Made by a program: the position numbers and the translations under genes. The notes beneath the pieces are model-generated. The model saw nothing but the letters and a program-made list of their open reading frames with translations, did not search any database and was not told the origin of the DNA. Positions 20,463 to 33,042 of a DNA stretch of 64,000 nucleotides are shown here, in pieces. Numbering within the stretch: position 1 is the stretch's first letter; each line of letters begins with the position of its first letter. The DNA comes from Petunia secreta. Lineage: Eukaryota > Streptophyta > Magnoliopsida > Solanales > Solanaceae. The stretch is from NCBI GenBank assembly GCA_029990175.1, contig JARKIP010000023.1, forward strand, positions 21,161,501-21,225,500. Reading direction: 5' to 3'.

Positions 20463-23024
20463 TGAAACGACCTCGCTCAGTCGTTTCGGAAGTTAGGACT
20501 CCGATTGGCGTGCCGCTAATTTTAAAATGTTCATAATATCCATTAGGACCCGTCTATAAAATTTGAGCTAAATCAGACCTCGTTTGGTAGGCATCGGAAG
20601 AAGATTTCAGTTTTTATTGGCAATAAATATTAAAAAGAGATTTTCGAGCTCGGTTTTTGCCGAATGAGCTCCGATTCGAAATCCGAAAGCGCCATTAGGT
20701 TCGTATGATTATTTGTGATTTTTGTAAACTTTCGAAAGTGAATTTCGATGTTGTTCGGCTAGTTTCCGTTAAAATGCCGAAAGTTAAATAATTTGACTTC
20801 TTTTCATTTAAATTCGCATCTTGAGTTTCGGGAGTCTGATTTGAGATCCGCCTTCGCGAATATGTTACACATATTTTGTATAACTGGTATGCAAAAGTTG
20901 GAATTATTTTGAATATCGTAGGATACCGTTTTAATTTTTGTCATGAAAAGAAAACAAAATAAAAGAAAAGAAAATAAAATGAAAAAAAAAAAGACAAAAG
21001 CAAAAGACAAAAATGAAAGATTGACGTTTAAAGAAATGAATGGCGGTGGGTCAACATTGAAAGATTGAATGACGAGCTGAAACATTGAAAATCAAAGGCG
21101 ACACGAGAACAGTGAACGAAAAAAATGCAGTGAGGTAAAGAAATGCCAGAAAATAAGAAAAGAGGCCGGGAAAAAGTAGAATTTTCACCCTGAAACATTC
21201 AGGTAATGATCCTAATATAGTATTTGAGTTTATTACGTGTGTTTAAATATATTTTTGCGGTAAAAATAGGAATATTAGACATCGCCCTAATGATGTAAAT
21301 TGATAGTTTAAAGGGTCAAATGGACCCCGATAATGAAATTGATTATGTATTCGTGCTCAGTGAGTTATGGGCAACTTATAAATATAATTTATTTGGGATT
21401 TGGTTATGTGGCCTTAAACCCTGTATATAGGCCTGGCCTGCGTATTGCGTATGCGAATAGGGTATCAGGTTCCTACCTGGATTACCCTACGATGTGAGGG
21501 ATGAAGCCTTTAGCCTAATGTGATATATTTTTCTGCTTATTGATCACAGTGGGATCGTTTGGCAATGCATTCAAAAATAACGCGGTTGTTGGTCGCAATG
21601 CTAACTTTTGAGAGAGGTAAGTGTTTATATCCATTTCTTTGGAGGCACCTGGCCTCGTGGATTTTCTACCACGTATTTCTTACGTGTGTAGCTGCCGATA
21701 GGCGTACTCATTACGCCTTAGCTTTGGATTTATATTATATATTATATGTTATGTCCTATTGTTGGTATTGTATTGAGGATTTGAGCATTGTACCCTGGCT
21801 GCGAGTTGGCATCTACTTCCCGGTTGTCGATGAGAGTCCCGCGCCGGTGAAGGGTTATTGCATCACATTGCATTCATATGCATTACATTGCATATCATAT
21901 TGAGGGCAGGAGTATTCCGCCCCAGGAGCAGGAGGATTCCGCTCCATTGTATCATATTGAGGGCAGGAGTATTCCGCCCCAGGAGCAGGAGTATTCCGCT
22001 CCATTGTATCACATTGAGGGTAGGAGGATTCCGCCCCAAGAGCAGGATTATTCCGCTCTTATGTCAGATATTGAGTGCAGGAGTATTGCGCCTCAGCTTT
22101 ACATTATATCGGGTGCAGGAGTATTCCGCCCCAGGAGAGTGCAGGAGTATTCCGCCTCTGGTTTATATTATATCGGGTGCAGGAGTATTCCGCCCCAGGA
22201 GCAGGAGTATTCCGCTCCAGTTGGTTATCAGATTAGATTCCCCTCGAATGCAGGAGTATTCCGCTTCGGGATGGGATTACGGGCACATGTGACCCTTCGC
22301 ATCATATTTCATCTCATTTCATCTCACTTCATTTTATTTCATACCATTGTGTAAACTTGTGGTACATAACTATTGTCCTGCTTATATGTGCATTTCTTAT
22401 TTGTTGTTATGTTTCTGGCACGCATCCTTGGTTGAGTTTATAAGTTTCTTACGTATTTTCGGTTGTTATCTGGCTCTACCTTTTTATAATTTAAATAAAA
22501 GAAATTTGGTTTATCTGTTTCTTCTCCCTGGCTAGCTATCCTATTCTTTGAGGTGGCTAGTCTGCCCCACTTATTGAGTCCTTTTGACTCACCCTTGTTT
22601 GTTGTTTGTTTCTTTTTCTATCTATTTCATTTCGGCAGGTTCGCTCCAGGATTGAGTTCGCCACGGTGTGAAGGAGCGAAGACGACTTCAGCTGTCAGGG
22701 TGAGCCAGCTTTTATTCCGGATGGCCACCAGTTTATTGGTTATTATTTCAGTTGCATTTTGCTCCCTTCAGGAGGTATTTGTCTTCTTTTGTACTCTTAG
22801 ATGTCTGGTCTGGATAACCCTAAACCTAGTATGTTGGGTAGTCAGCTGTAATTTCTTTTGTACAGCTTAGAGGTATCAGTATGTCAGTGTTTTTTTAAGC
22901 CTTGTTCTTATTAATGAATGGAATTATATTTATTTGCCTAATTTAATTGGTAAGGGTTCGCCCGACGGGTCTAGGGAAGGATGTCGGGTGCCCGCACGGC
23001 CTAACCGGATTTCGGGTCGTGTCA
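20463..23024 (+). repeat. 3' LTR of element C
   Basis: This is the 2562-bp partner of 13733-16293, one base longer in the A-run near 20990. It keeps the terminal palindrome and the minisatellite (21901-22266). The TSD CATAT follows. Confidence 0.93.
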
Positions 23025-23029
23025 CATAT

Positions 23030-24660
23030 AAATAAAACTACGATATATGATGTTGCTGACTTGCCATATAGATAATACTGATAAAAGAAAAAGGGTACAA
23101 TTTGACATTGTTTGCATACACTAATAACGAAAATAGTAAGATTTATACTAGACATAAATCAATACTTTTCTATGGAACTTGATCAAGGTCTGACACCACT
23201 AGCCCAGTATTTTTTTTATGGAGCTTGATCAAGTTCTCGACACCACTAGTTGGTCCAAGATAATGTCATTTTAATCGAATTAATTAAGTTAGTCCAAATA
23301 AGTTGATTTAGTAGATCAAAAAAGTATTATTTTTGTTTCCAAATTTACAATTGTTCCGATTAAAAATGTATACAAACTGAGAATCCTTCGGTTATCCACC
23401 GGTATTCAATCCCTTTTCAATTGTTCAGAGTCTATGATAATTTCTAAGATTATTAGAATTTAGTACTCCAGGATAAAATATTATGATTTTGGGACTTTGG
23501 CCTGGAAATTTTCACTTTAGCAGCTTGTATTGTCCATATGTGGTACTCCAGGATAACTAATTAAGAATCTGGGACTTTGGGCTACTTGATCCTGGTGGTG
23601 TTCAATCCAATTTCATTTCCATTTGGTATTTTAGTGCAAAACTGATAGCGATCATGCCTTATATTATGTGCTATATAACAAAGTAATTTAGGTGAAGCGG
23701 AACAGATTAATGCTACTTTGAGTCCGATCAGTCCTTACATGGTAGTATTCCTCGAAAGAATTTTGTAGAAGATGGCTTCCTTAGTGCCTGACAGCTACTT
23801 GTAATACTTTAGTTTCATTGTTTTCCAAAGGTACATGTTCTTTTTGTTCAAGTATACTTATTCTATGATAGAAGTTTACATGTTCAACTAATCAGGAAGG
23901 TTATACAAATTTATGTGATATGATTGCAAAATAGCATAAAAGAACAAATGGATAATATACTTATTGAATTTGTCCCTTCAGACGTTTGTGGTCTGTAGTT
24001 GTTGACCATGAAAGGAAAATGTTGAGGGAGTACCCTCTCATGAACTTTGAAATATTGGCACACTAATCCCTGATCTAATTTGTCTGCTGTCTGTGCCAAA
24101 GAATAAGGAAAACTAAAACTATACCCTTATGGGGTGTCTACTGTCTATACTCGTGAAACCATCTGTTGCCTGTGTTTATGAGTGATTCCTGCTAATTTAT
24201 CTGGCACTATGTAGTAGCGTTGAAACAATACACCATTCCTCTTCACTATTCCTAGTCTGTTGTTCAACTTTTCACCAGATGATGACTTGTTTTTATGGTA
24301 TTTGCCAGTATCTTTTGTATAATTTTTTTGTAGTTGGTATCAATTTTTTATTATGCCCAATATTGGTAAGTTCACCATAATATTCTTTTGGTTACTTCTT
24401 AAAAGATTCTTTTGGTTTATGCTCAAGTATTTGTACCTTTCGAACCTATGTACTAAGTTGAAGCAAAATGTGTTTATGTTTTTATTTGGCTGCTTCAAGA
24501 ATTGATTAGTTTAAAAAAGGAAGTTCAATAGTTTATAAGTTTGATAATGTTGCCCAGCTAGCAAAATAAATGATTTATTTTATTCCAGTTATTTATTTAC
24601 TATGATAATTTATTTATTTATTTATTTTGAAGTAGCTAGTAAACTTACATGTGATTTGGT
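23030..24660. other. CACTA internal DNA, right part
   Basis: AT-rich sequence with two local imperfect duplications: the TGGAACTTGATCAAG...ACACCACTAG pair at 23172-23248, and the GTACTCCAGGATAA...GGGACTTTGG pair at 23463-23580. No protein was recognised. Confidence 0.45.
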
Positions 24661-24670
24661 TTTTTAACAG

Positions 24671-24766
24671 ATCAAAGAATTCGACGACCGAAGAATGTGC
24701 CCTCAAAACAAAGTGCAGAGCAAGTTGAACCACAATTTTCTTTTATTTTACTAGCGGTGGTGTAGA
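24671..24766 (+). CDS. Candidate last exon inside the CACTA element
   Basis: A pyrimidine-rich run ending TTTTTTAACAG resembles a 3' splice acceptor. The following sequence is open as QRIRRPKNVPSKQ... to a TAG. It could be the end of a transposase-associated gene or chance. No family match is claimed. Confidence 0.2.
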
Positions 24767-25330
24767 GATAGTCATTTGTACATGGGAGACAATTTCATTC
24801 TCTCTTTTTAGGAGTTGATGTCACAATATGAATTGGTATATTTTCTGATTTTGTGATGTTTAAGTTGCTTTGACACTGAAAATTTATATGATTATCAATT
24901 ATTTGGTATTTTTGGATGCATGAGTAAAAGCATATGAAAGAATGATTACTATTACGGGAGCACAAGAAAAAATATAAATTATCTTATTATATCCATTAAT
25001 ATTAAATTTCACATTAGCGAAAGGAAACTCAGTCGTAAAAGAGCTTGATGACCATATTTTTTGTCCTCTTAAATTATTTTTAACGACCAAGTTACAATTT
25101 AGCGAAGGGAAATTCCGGTCACTAAAATGAAGAACAACGACCGGATATTGTGCAGTCGTAAAAGAGTATTTAGCGACCGGATCCGAATTCGGTCGTTAAA
25201 CTTTTAACGTGAGAGCCTATAACGACCGGTGACGACCGTATTTTATCCGGTCGTTGTTGGCCTATAGTGACCGTATTTATACTTTTAACGACCATAATTC
25301 CCTTCGCTAAAGGCCATATTTCTTGCAGTG

Positions 25331-25384
25331 TTGATTAGTTGTATCGTTACTTGATTTCTATCCTTTTTTTTCTTCAATCTATAG
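25331..25384. repeat. Duplicated unit, copy 1, right part
   Basis: TTGATTAGTTGTATCGTTAC and the following bases match 25943-25993. They continue the unit broken at 2045 by the CACTA insertion. Confidence 0.8.
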
Positions 25385-25993
25385 CTTGAAGTAGAACTTT
25401 ATCCATCAAGAGTTTTAAGGACATAAATGAGTCATGGCTAGAGGATTTGAAGGCTAAAAGCATGTTAAAGTGGAAGTTCAAGCATGCAGGATTTTGGAGA
25501 TTCGAGTGCATGTCACGATCCCGAAGCATTCAGTCACGAATGTGAGGAAAGTTTCACTCACCATTTGCGATCACGCTCTCATCAGTCGCGGTCGTGTAGG
25601 AGCATGCAATCAAAGTCCACGATCGTGTGACATCATGTGCATTCGCGCTGAACCAGATCATTTAATTTCAATTAGGTGATTAGGCCATTTTGGTCATTTT
25701 TATAATTAAGCTAAGGCTTTTGTATGTAGTAGTATTAGGGGTAATTAGATTTAGTTGATTGATGATTGTTGAGTATACTATAGTGAGAGTGTGTGTAGGC
25801 AGAATCCCTTTACCTCTTCATGGATCTCTCTTGGATTCTCCAATGTGAGAGATCCATTATATGAGTTCGAGTCTCCTCCCCCCTTGGATATTACTCTTGT
25901 ATTTGATTGCTAATTAATAGGGCTAAGTATTGATGACTTAGTTTGATTAGTTGCATTGTTACTTGATTTCTATCGTTTCTTTCTTTAATCTAT
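25385..25993. repeat. Duplicated unit, copy 2, with the empty CACTA site
   Basis: This uninterrupted copy matches 1507-2045 joined to 25331-25384. TTAGTTTGATTAG at 25938-25950 shows the target before insertion. It directly follows copy 1, so the two are a tandem duplication. Confidence 0.8.
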
Positions 25994-26539
25994 CCCCTAT
26001 CCCGTCTATACTTACTTTGTGTCATTAATTTGTGACGTTTGATAACTTGTTTTCTAAGTTTGGTATTTTTCTTGAGGGTTGAAGAACTTATTCTTCAATT
26101 TGCTTGAATCTTCATTTCTTGGATAATATCAGGTCTTTTGAGACACATTACAATAAATATTTCACCAATTTCATTCCTCTAGTTAGTACTAAATAGGCTA
26201 TTCCAGAGCTCTCGATTATCTTTGTACTCCCATATATTTATGATACATCATCCGTCTAGTGAGTATCTAAGGAGAAAACCATATAATTATTATCATGGTC
26301 AAATTGTAATAGGCAAGATTGATTTCTTGCTTCACTTGCTCTTACGCAGTTCATAATAAGACATAAGTTTGACATACGATCTGTACGTGAGCAATGACCA
26401 TCTATGAAATAATAAAGCACATATTCATTATTCTCGAATCTCTTCAGGGAGTGAGGTTTGATATTTTATCAGCCATGATGGGCACGTTCATACCCATAGA
26501 GTCTAAAGGTTTCTCATTGAGAAGGACTAAGAAATAGTA
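25994..26539. other. Unassigned stretch
   Basis: AT-rich, with no open frame or repeat partner seen in the window. Confidence 0.45.
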
Positions 26540-27310
26540 CATAAGGTGCAAGTTTGGTGACGTATCAGATGAGTCAGATGTTGAGGTGAGGATTAATACA
26601 CAAGTCATCCCCAAGAGAGGGAGCTTCTAGTTTCATGATTCAAAAACCATGGAACAGGGAGATTGACGATGATGTCATACATCATATTAGAGTGGGTTTG
26701 ATGAAATAGAGGCTCGCACCTAGTGTCCTTTGTGATAGGAATGTGTCATCGAGAATTAAAGGTAAGTTCTATAAAGTGATTGCTAGGCCGATACTGTGTT
26801 GCATGGGATAAAATGTTCGCTAATCAGGAACATACAGGTACAAAATGAGAGTAGCGAAAGTGACGATACTTAGATGGATGATGATAAGAATATGAATGAT
26901 GATACACAACATAAGGTGAAAGTAGCCTCCGTGTGGACAAGATGTGGGAGGCAAGACTGAGATGGTACGTGCATGTGAAAAGGTAGAGCACAAAGGCCCT
27001 AGTGGGGTGATGCGAGAGGTTAGCAGTGATGGGTCTAAGGAGAGGTAGTGGATCGAGAAAGAATATAAGAGAAGTGATTAAACAGGACACGACTCATCTA
27101 TAGCTCATCAGTGACCCTAGATAGGAGTGCATGGAGGCTGATGATTAGGGTAGAAGGTTAGCAAGTACTCGAGAGCTTTACCAATATAAATCAAAATTGA
27201 GCCAAGGGTCTATTGGAAACATATTCTCTATCTAATACAAAGTAGAGATAAGGTCTGTGTACATCTCACCCTCTCAGGAAGTCCACTTGTCAGAATGCAT
27301 GATTTGTTGC
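26540..27310 (+). pseudogene. Decayed LINE (RTE-like), C-terminal RT and 3' tail
   Basis: In broken frames the plus strand reads DDDVIHHIRVGLMK, LAPSVLCDR, IKGKFYKVIARP and KMRVAKVTILRWM. This follows the order found at the C-terminus of the reverse transcriptases common in solanaceous LINEs. Near 27210-27280, GGGTCTATTGGAAACA and AAGGTCTGTGTACATCTCACC match the 3' untranslated tail that is very frequent in Solanaceae. Stops and frameshifts are many. The 5' end is truncated, as usual for LINEs. Confidence 0.7.
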
Positions 27311-28168
27311 ATGGATTGTCTTGTGTAAAGGAGAAGGCTTAGTATAAAGCATGACTTGTTGCATGCATTGTCTTGTGTTATTTCTATGTCATGTTTTGAG
27401 TTGGTTTCTCTCATGAAATTGATATTAAAGCTTCCAAAGCTTTGATTGACGATGCTTGAGATATCATAGTTTGATTTAAACCTAATCTGATGACATGAGC
27501 ATGGAATGCTGAATTTACCAATATTGAGTGCATGATATAACATTTACCCAATAAGTACTTGATTATGATATTGTGTCTATTATTGTTCAACTAATTCCCT
27601 CCTCTAGGATGACTTAAATTCGTAAAAATATTTCATTGACTTGATATCTTTTCACATGATTTAAATCTTAATGATAAATCTAGCATAACATAACATATTG
27701 CTCGAGGTAGTACACTGATTTGCCATTATTTGATCATCCGAGACTATGTATGAGATTGCTGATATTTCACGCGTATTTGTGATGAGATTTGCACCCAATG
27801 CACGGACACGGTGATAGATACCATTTTATGAAATGAATGGTGACGGATACATGCTGATTGTTATGTCATTTTATGGACTGAATGGTAAAGGATGCGTGAA
27901 GACTATTATGCCATCCTATGGACTGAACGTTGATGGGTGCGGGGGAACGCTAGGCACAATGGGCTGAATGACTACACACATTGATATATGTTATGATAAG
28001 TTATTTGATAACGATTTTATCAAAGTTTTGATACTAGAGTTGATGTACTCATGACTATTTTGAAGATTGCTCCGAAGGATAATGACAAAATGACTTGTCG
28101 AGGATCATACAAGATCTAGTGTAACTCATGCCCTTATAATTTGTGCAAGTTTCCGATCAATGGTGTGA
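27311..28168. other. Unassigned stretch with short internal repeats
   Basis: An imperfect 31-bp duplication GCATGAYTTGTTGCATGSATTG spans 27296-27379. Degenerate units with ATGRACTGAAYGGT recur at 27830-27970. No gene was seen. Confidence 0.45.
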
Positions 28169-28173
28169 CAGAC

Positions 28174-30374
28174 TGTCACGACCCGTTTTCTAAACGAGTT
28201 ATGACACGGCACCTGGAGGCCAGGTGAACCAGACCTGCTAAACATTTCATACAACTTTCAAAAACTCATAATAATTTTAAATAAATAATAACTCTGCATC
28301 TTATAATAAATAGTCAATATAACTTTAAAATACTTTAAGCGCTAAATCTTAAAATGTGCACAATAACCCTTCTAACTCATTGTCTATGAAGCCTCTAAAA
28401 CTGGAAGACTGTCATACTGCATGAGACATGAAACGCTCGGCAATACTCAACTGAATAAATAAAATAAATGAAGGAACTGGTAAGGAAAACAGATATGTCT
28501 CCACTGAAAGCAAAGCGGAGCTCACCAACAACTGAGGATGTGAGGGAGAGTCCTAGCCTGTAGTCTGATCGCCTCTGTGACCTGCGTCTACGTTGACGAA
28601 GCCAACGTAGGTTCCAAGAAAAAGGAATGTGAGTAACGAATCGCTCGTCACCCAGTGAGTATCATCGACTCCCTCACTAAGGCCGGAACGAGAGTTAATA
28701 AAACATGAATGCGTAAACTTTGCTTTAAGACAGCTGAAACATTAGACCAAAATAAACTCTTAAATATTGAAAAATAGCTTATATTTTCTTTCTTTAGGGA
28801 GTACCACTCAAATCTCACATCTTTTCTTTCTTTCTCTTTCTAATCCCTGTGGCGTCCCACAGTTCAAAGTCTGACACACTAGCATTCATTGCCCGACTAT
28901 GGCAATATAACATAGTGCCGGACTATGGCACATATCTACCCTGTCATGGTAGTTTCGGGGTAAAACGCAACCCGACTATGGTCACGCTCCGCAGCCCGAC
29001 TATGGCTACGAACAAGTTTACCCTTCTCAGAATTTAAGGTAGCTCCAAAAAAATATTTAAAATATTGCTTGGCACCAAAGGCCCCAATTTGCACTTAAGC
29101 TTTCATTTAAAATCTCATCATAGCTTCATTAGCTTTCAAACACAAATAAATCTTGAATCATTTAATAATAATCATAGAATAACATAAATAATCTCATGAA
29201 ATTGTACTCAAGTAAGGATATATGATCGGGATGTAAAGGAAGCTATGAAACATATTTCTAGATACTTGATACTAAAGAACGACTTGGAAATATTAATGGA
29301 TAATGAACGTTTGCCCGCTCCAATCAAACGTACATTAACTTCTCTATAGCAATTTATCAAATACATTAAAGACATGCACTTTGTGAGAAAAGCACCTTAG
29401 AGAGCGTATATCTCAACTCACCTCAAATAAACGCCTTTATTTCACCTTCTTGAATTATTCCGAGTGTCCAACAAACCACAATCTACAATTTAGATAGCTA
29501 AAGTCATTAATATATTCTTAACTAGCTAGTTCAAGCCCCCACCATTGAACTAAGTCTTAGGCTCTTGAAATCAATTTTCTCAATCGTGCCATTCTAATTC
29601 TTATTTATATTGTCAACCCACATTGGATACTTCAAATCATTAATAGTAGTAAATTTACTCCAACCATCTTCTCCACCAACTCATAATAAAATCATCGATG
29701 GTTGCTCTTACTACTACTAATAATTTCCATTACAATTGAATTTAATAATCATAAGGTGCTCCAAAAATTATTAATTGGATAGTTCAAGTATTGGGGATTA
29801 CCTTTTGGGAGAAATCCTTGAACCCTAGCTTCTTATGATCTTGATAAAATATCGAAATTGAGGACTCTTGAACTAGAAACAAAATTCTCGTGAGTTGATA
29901 GTGGAATCCCCTGGAATGACGATGTAAAGCCTTGCTTAAAGGTGTCAATGCTGCTGCTCCCTAGTTCCCGTTGTCAGTTTGGTCCAAAAAAAAAAGGGGA
30001 AAAGATTTTTATTCCACCAAATACCACTAATAGCCACAAGTTTGTAAAAAATTTACTCCCTGGCCTTAAACGTGACCAAATCCACTTAAGCCAATGATCA
30101 TTATTATTGTTTGATGGCTGGCCATTTTCATCATGTCATTTATTTTCACACACGTGATAATTTATGTCGCTAAATTAAAATTCAACTTATGTGAGCAACT
30201 TATACTTAATTTAATTATCGCGACTTCCAATAGTCGTATATCTTTGAGACCACTCATCTTAATAATCTAACTTTGGTCCCGTCACAACGTGCAAGCCAAC
30301 TTTATTGGGACTATTATTTTCACCGACAAATGTGACAAGTGTCTTGAAACTTAGCAAATTTTGAGGATATTACA
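28174..30374 (-). repeat. 3' LTR of element A
   Basis: This is a 2201-bp LTR. Read on the minus strand it starts TGTAATATCC and ends GGGTCGTGACA. The segment 28860-29010 contains repeated CCCGACTATGGC-type units (a small minisatellite). Confidence 0.92.
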
Positions 30375-30391
30375 TTCTTCCTCACTTTAAA

Positions 30392-30411
30392 ATCATTCGT
30401 CCTCGAATGAT
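30392..30411 (-). other. AGGA-loop hairpin before the PPT of element A
   Basis: On the minus strand a perfect 8-bp stem ATCATTCG / CGAATGAT closes on loop AGGA. It ends 17 nt before the 3' LTR, across TTTTAAAGTGAGGAAGAA. Confidence 0.75.
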
Positions 30412-30834
30412 ACTTATTCCTTACTCCTAGACCACTTAGTCACTCTACCAACTGGCCCAAATATTCTAAAATTTGGCTAAGTGTTGGATTTCTTAAAAAT
30501 TTCGGCAGAGTCTCCCCTGTAACTGGACTATCCGAAAAAAATATACCTGTCACAGATACCAGAACTACACCAACAACAACCAATACACTGTAACTGGACA
30601 TGCATTGGCACCAATAATAGCTCAAAATAATTACTACCACTCCGGCAAGAAGGTAAATCCCAACAATAAATAAAACATGCTCCGGCAAGGAGCTGAATCT
30701 CAATAATAAATCCAACAAACTCCGGCAAGGAGCTAAATAATGCTAACGAATTAATATACTCCGGCAAGGAGCTAAACCACATAATATCTCATAATTGACC
30801 AGAAAAATTTAAATACAATTTAAACCTTTATAGT

Positions 30835-32201
30835 TCACATACCTTGTTCTTCAAATAGATGGGGATATCTTTTCTTCATGTCTTTCTCGACCTCCCATGT
30901 AACTTCTTTTGAATTATGACCACGCCACAATACTTTTACCGAAGTTATATCCTTTTTTCTTAACCTTCTAACTTGCCTATCAAGAATCTGGATTGGTACC
31001 TCTTCGTAACTCAAGTCTGTATTAATCTCTATGGTGTTGGAAGGAATAACATGTGACTCATTATGGATGTACTTTCTTAACATAGACACGTGAAAAACAG
31101 GATGGACCGAAGACAACTCAACTGGCAAGGCTAGCTCATAAGCCACATTACCTTTCTTGCTTAAAATTTCATAAGGTCCGATAAATCTAGGACTAAGCTT
31201 TCCCTTCTTACCGAACCTCATAACACCCTTCATTGGTGACACTTTTAGGAATACCATATCACCTACATTGAACTCTAAGTCTCGGTGCCTCTTATTCGAA
31301 TAAGACTTTTGACGACTCTGAGCCGTTTTAAGCCTTTCTCTAATTAGCTGGACTTTCTCTAAAGCCTCATAAACAAACTCTGGGCCAAGTAACGGCACCT
31401 CTACTGGTTCAAACCAGCCCACTGGAGATCTACATCTACGCCCATATAGCGCCTCATACGGAGCCATCCCAATACTAGCCTGATAGCTATTATTGTAAGC
31501 AAACTCAATGAGTGGTAGGTGGTCATCCCAATTACCTCCAAAATCTATAACACAAGCTCGCAACATATCCTCGAGGGTCTGAATGGTCCTTTCTGCCTGC
31601 CCATCAGTCTGCGGGTGGAAAACGGTACTCAAGTTGACCTTGGTTCCCAACCTTTTCTGGAAAGCTTGCCAAAAATGGGCCGTGAACTGAGGACCTCTGT
31701 CAGACATAATCGAGACGGGGGTGCCATGAAACCTAACAATTTCCTTGATATACAACTGAGCATACTGTTCTGCAGTGTCTATTATCTTCACTGGCAGAAA
31801 ATGAGCTGACTTGGTGAGTCTGTCTACTATCACCCAAATTGAATCATGCCTACGGTACGTGCGAGGCAAGCCTACCATAAAATCCATATTTATCGCTTCC
31901 CATTTCCACTGTGGTTTTCTATGTCTGCCTTGACTTGCTGACAATTCAAACATTTAGCCACATACTCTGCTACTTGCTTCTTCATACCTTTCCACCAATA
32001 CAAATCCTTCAAATCTTGATACATTTTAGTAGCACCTGGGTGAATAGAGTATCTCGAGTTGTGAGCTTCTTCCATGATGGCTTTTCTGAGGTCATCTACA
32101 TCTGATACACATAACCTGTCATTTAACTTCAAAGCCCCATCGCTTCCAAGAGTGAAAACAATGATTTCTTTATTTCTGACTCCATCTTTTATTTTCACCA
32201 A
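30835..32201 (-). pseudogene. pol: Element A integrase with chromodomain-like C-terminus
   Basis: An H2C2 zinc-binding stretch (HNSRYSIHPGATKMYQDLKDLYWW...CLNC) lies at 31890-32201. It is followed, after a frame break near 31920, by a 372-codon frame (31953-30835). There the catalytic D24, D85 and E121 (WEAINMDF, MSDRGPQF, GQAERT) are all retained. The C-terminus carries the GPY/F-type segment (RFIGPYEIL) and ends VKVLWRGHNSKEVTWEVE...RYPHLF, a chromodomain-like module of the Tekay/Del chromovirus type. The enzyme domain is whole, but it is cut off from the rest of pol. Confidence 0.85.
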
Positions 32202-32279
32202 ATACGGATCCTCATCTTGCTTAGCCTTAACATGTGCAATAAGTGATGAACGTGCTAAGGCATAAGCAACAACATCTCC

Positions 32280-33042
32280 TCATCCCGTCTCATCCAGTCT
32301 AATCCCGTCATTTGCCAGCTTTTGCACTTCTCTGCCTAACGGTCTCCTCTGCACTGATAAATGAGCTAAGACACCCATTGACTTTCTGCTGAGTGCGTCT
32401 GCTACCACATTAGCTTTGCCCGGATGGTAAAGGATATTGATGTCATAATCCTTCAACAGCTCGAGCCACCTTCTCTGCCTCAAATTTAACTCCTTTTGCT
32501 TGAAAATGTACTGGAGACTCTTATGGTCTGTATATATCTCAGAATGCTCACCATACAAGTAGTGCCTCCATATTTTTAAAGCAAATACTACCGCTGCAAG
32601 CTCTAAGTCGTGTGTGGGGTAGTTCTTTTCGTGGTTTTGTCAACTGCCTGGAAGCATAGGCAACAACCTTTCCTTCTTGAATAAGAACGCAACCAAGCCC
32701 TACTCTGGAGGCATCGCAATAGACTGTGAATCCACCCAAACCTGTCGGTAAGGTTAACACAGGTGCGGTGGTCAACCTCTTTTTCAATTCTTGAAAGCTC
32801 TGCTCGCATGCGTCTGACCACTGAAATTTAACTGCTTTCTGAGTCAGCTTGGTCAATGGTGCTGCAAGAGAAGAAAAACCCTCAACGAACCTCCTGTAGT
32901 AACCTGCCAAACCCAAGAAACTTCTAATTTCGGTCGGCGTTGTTGGCCTTGGCCAGTCCTTAACCGCTTCTATCTTCTGAAGATCTACCTTAATGCCTTC
33001 ACTAGATACCACGTGGCCTAAGAATTCCACGAGTGGAGCCAA
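32280..33042 (-). pseudogene. pol: Element A RT end and RNase H, frameshifted
   Basis: The frame 33042-32548 holds the RT-RNase H connection ([24 protein letters not shown]) and RNase H start ([13 protein letters not shown]). A frame slip near 32640 scrambles the following residues. The next frame (32558-32280) gives the rest of RNase H ([27 protein letters not shown]). A further frame change at about 33030 separates it from the RT core. Confidence 0.85.

Larger units (their letters stand above)
13733..23024 (+). mobile_element. Element C: non-autonomous Ty3/gypsy LTR element
   Basis: Two direct repeats of 2561 and 2562 bp (13733-16293 and 20463-23024) flank 4169 bp, with TSD CATAT at 13728-13732 and 23025-23029. 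The PBS matches initiator tRNA-Met. A purine-rich AGTGGAGGAGAA precedes the 3' LTR. The LTRs differ at only about 13 positions by eye (about 0.5%), so insertion is recent. The interior has no long frame. It carries decayed Ty3 gag on the plus strand and inverted pol-like scraps. It must have been mobilised by proteins from another element. Confidence 0.9.
2046..25330. mobile_element. CACTA DNA transposon with two nested LTR elements
   Basis: The left end CACTACAAGAAAT (2046-2058) and the right end ATTTCTTGCAGTG (25318-25330) are inverted repeats matching at 12 of 13 positions. Subterminal copies of taacgacc/ggtcgtta-like motifs cluster at both ends, densest at 25126-25310, as in CACTA (En/Spm) elements. 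The flanks are TTT on the left and TTG on the right. Compared with the empty site at 25941-25950, two or three bases were duplicated. Removing the Sirevirus and element C with their TSDs leaves about 4.3 kb. No transposase reading frame was found, so this is probably a non-autonomous copy. Orientation is not known. Confidence 0.85.
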
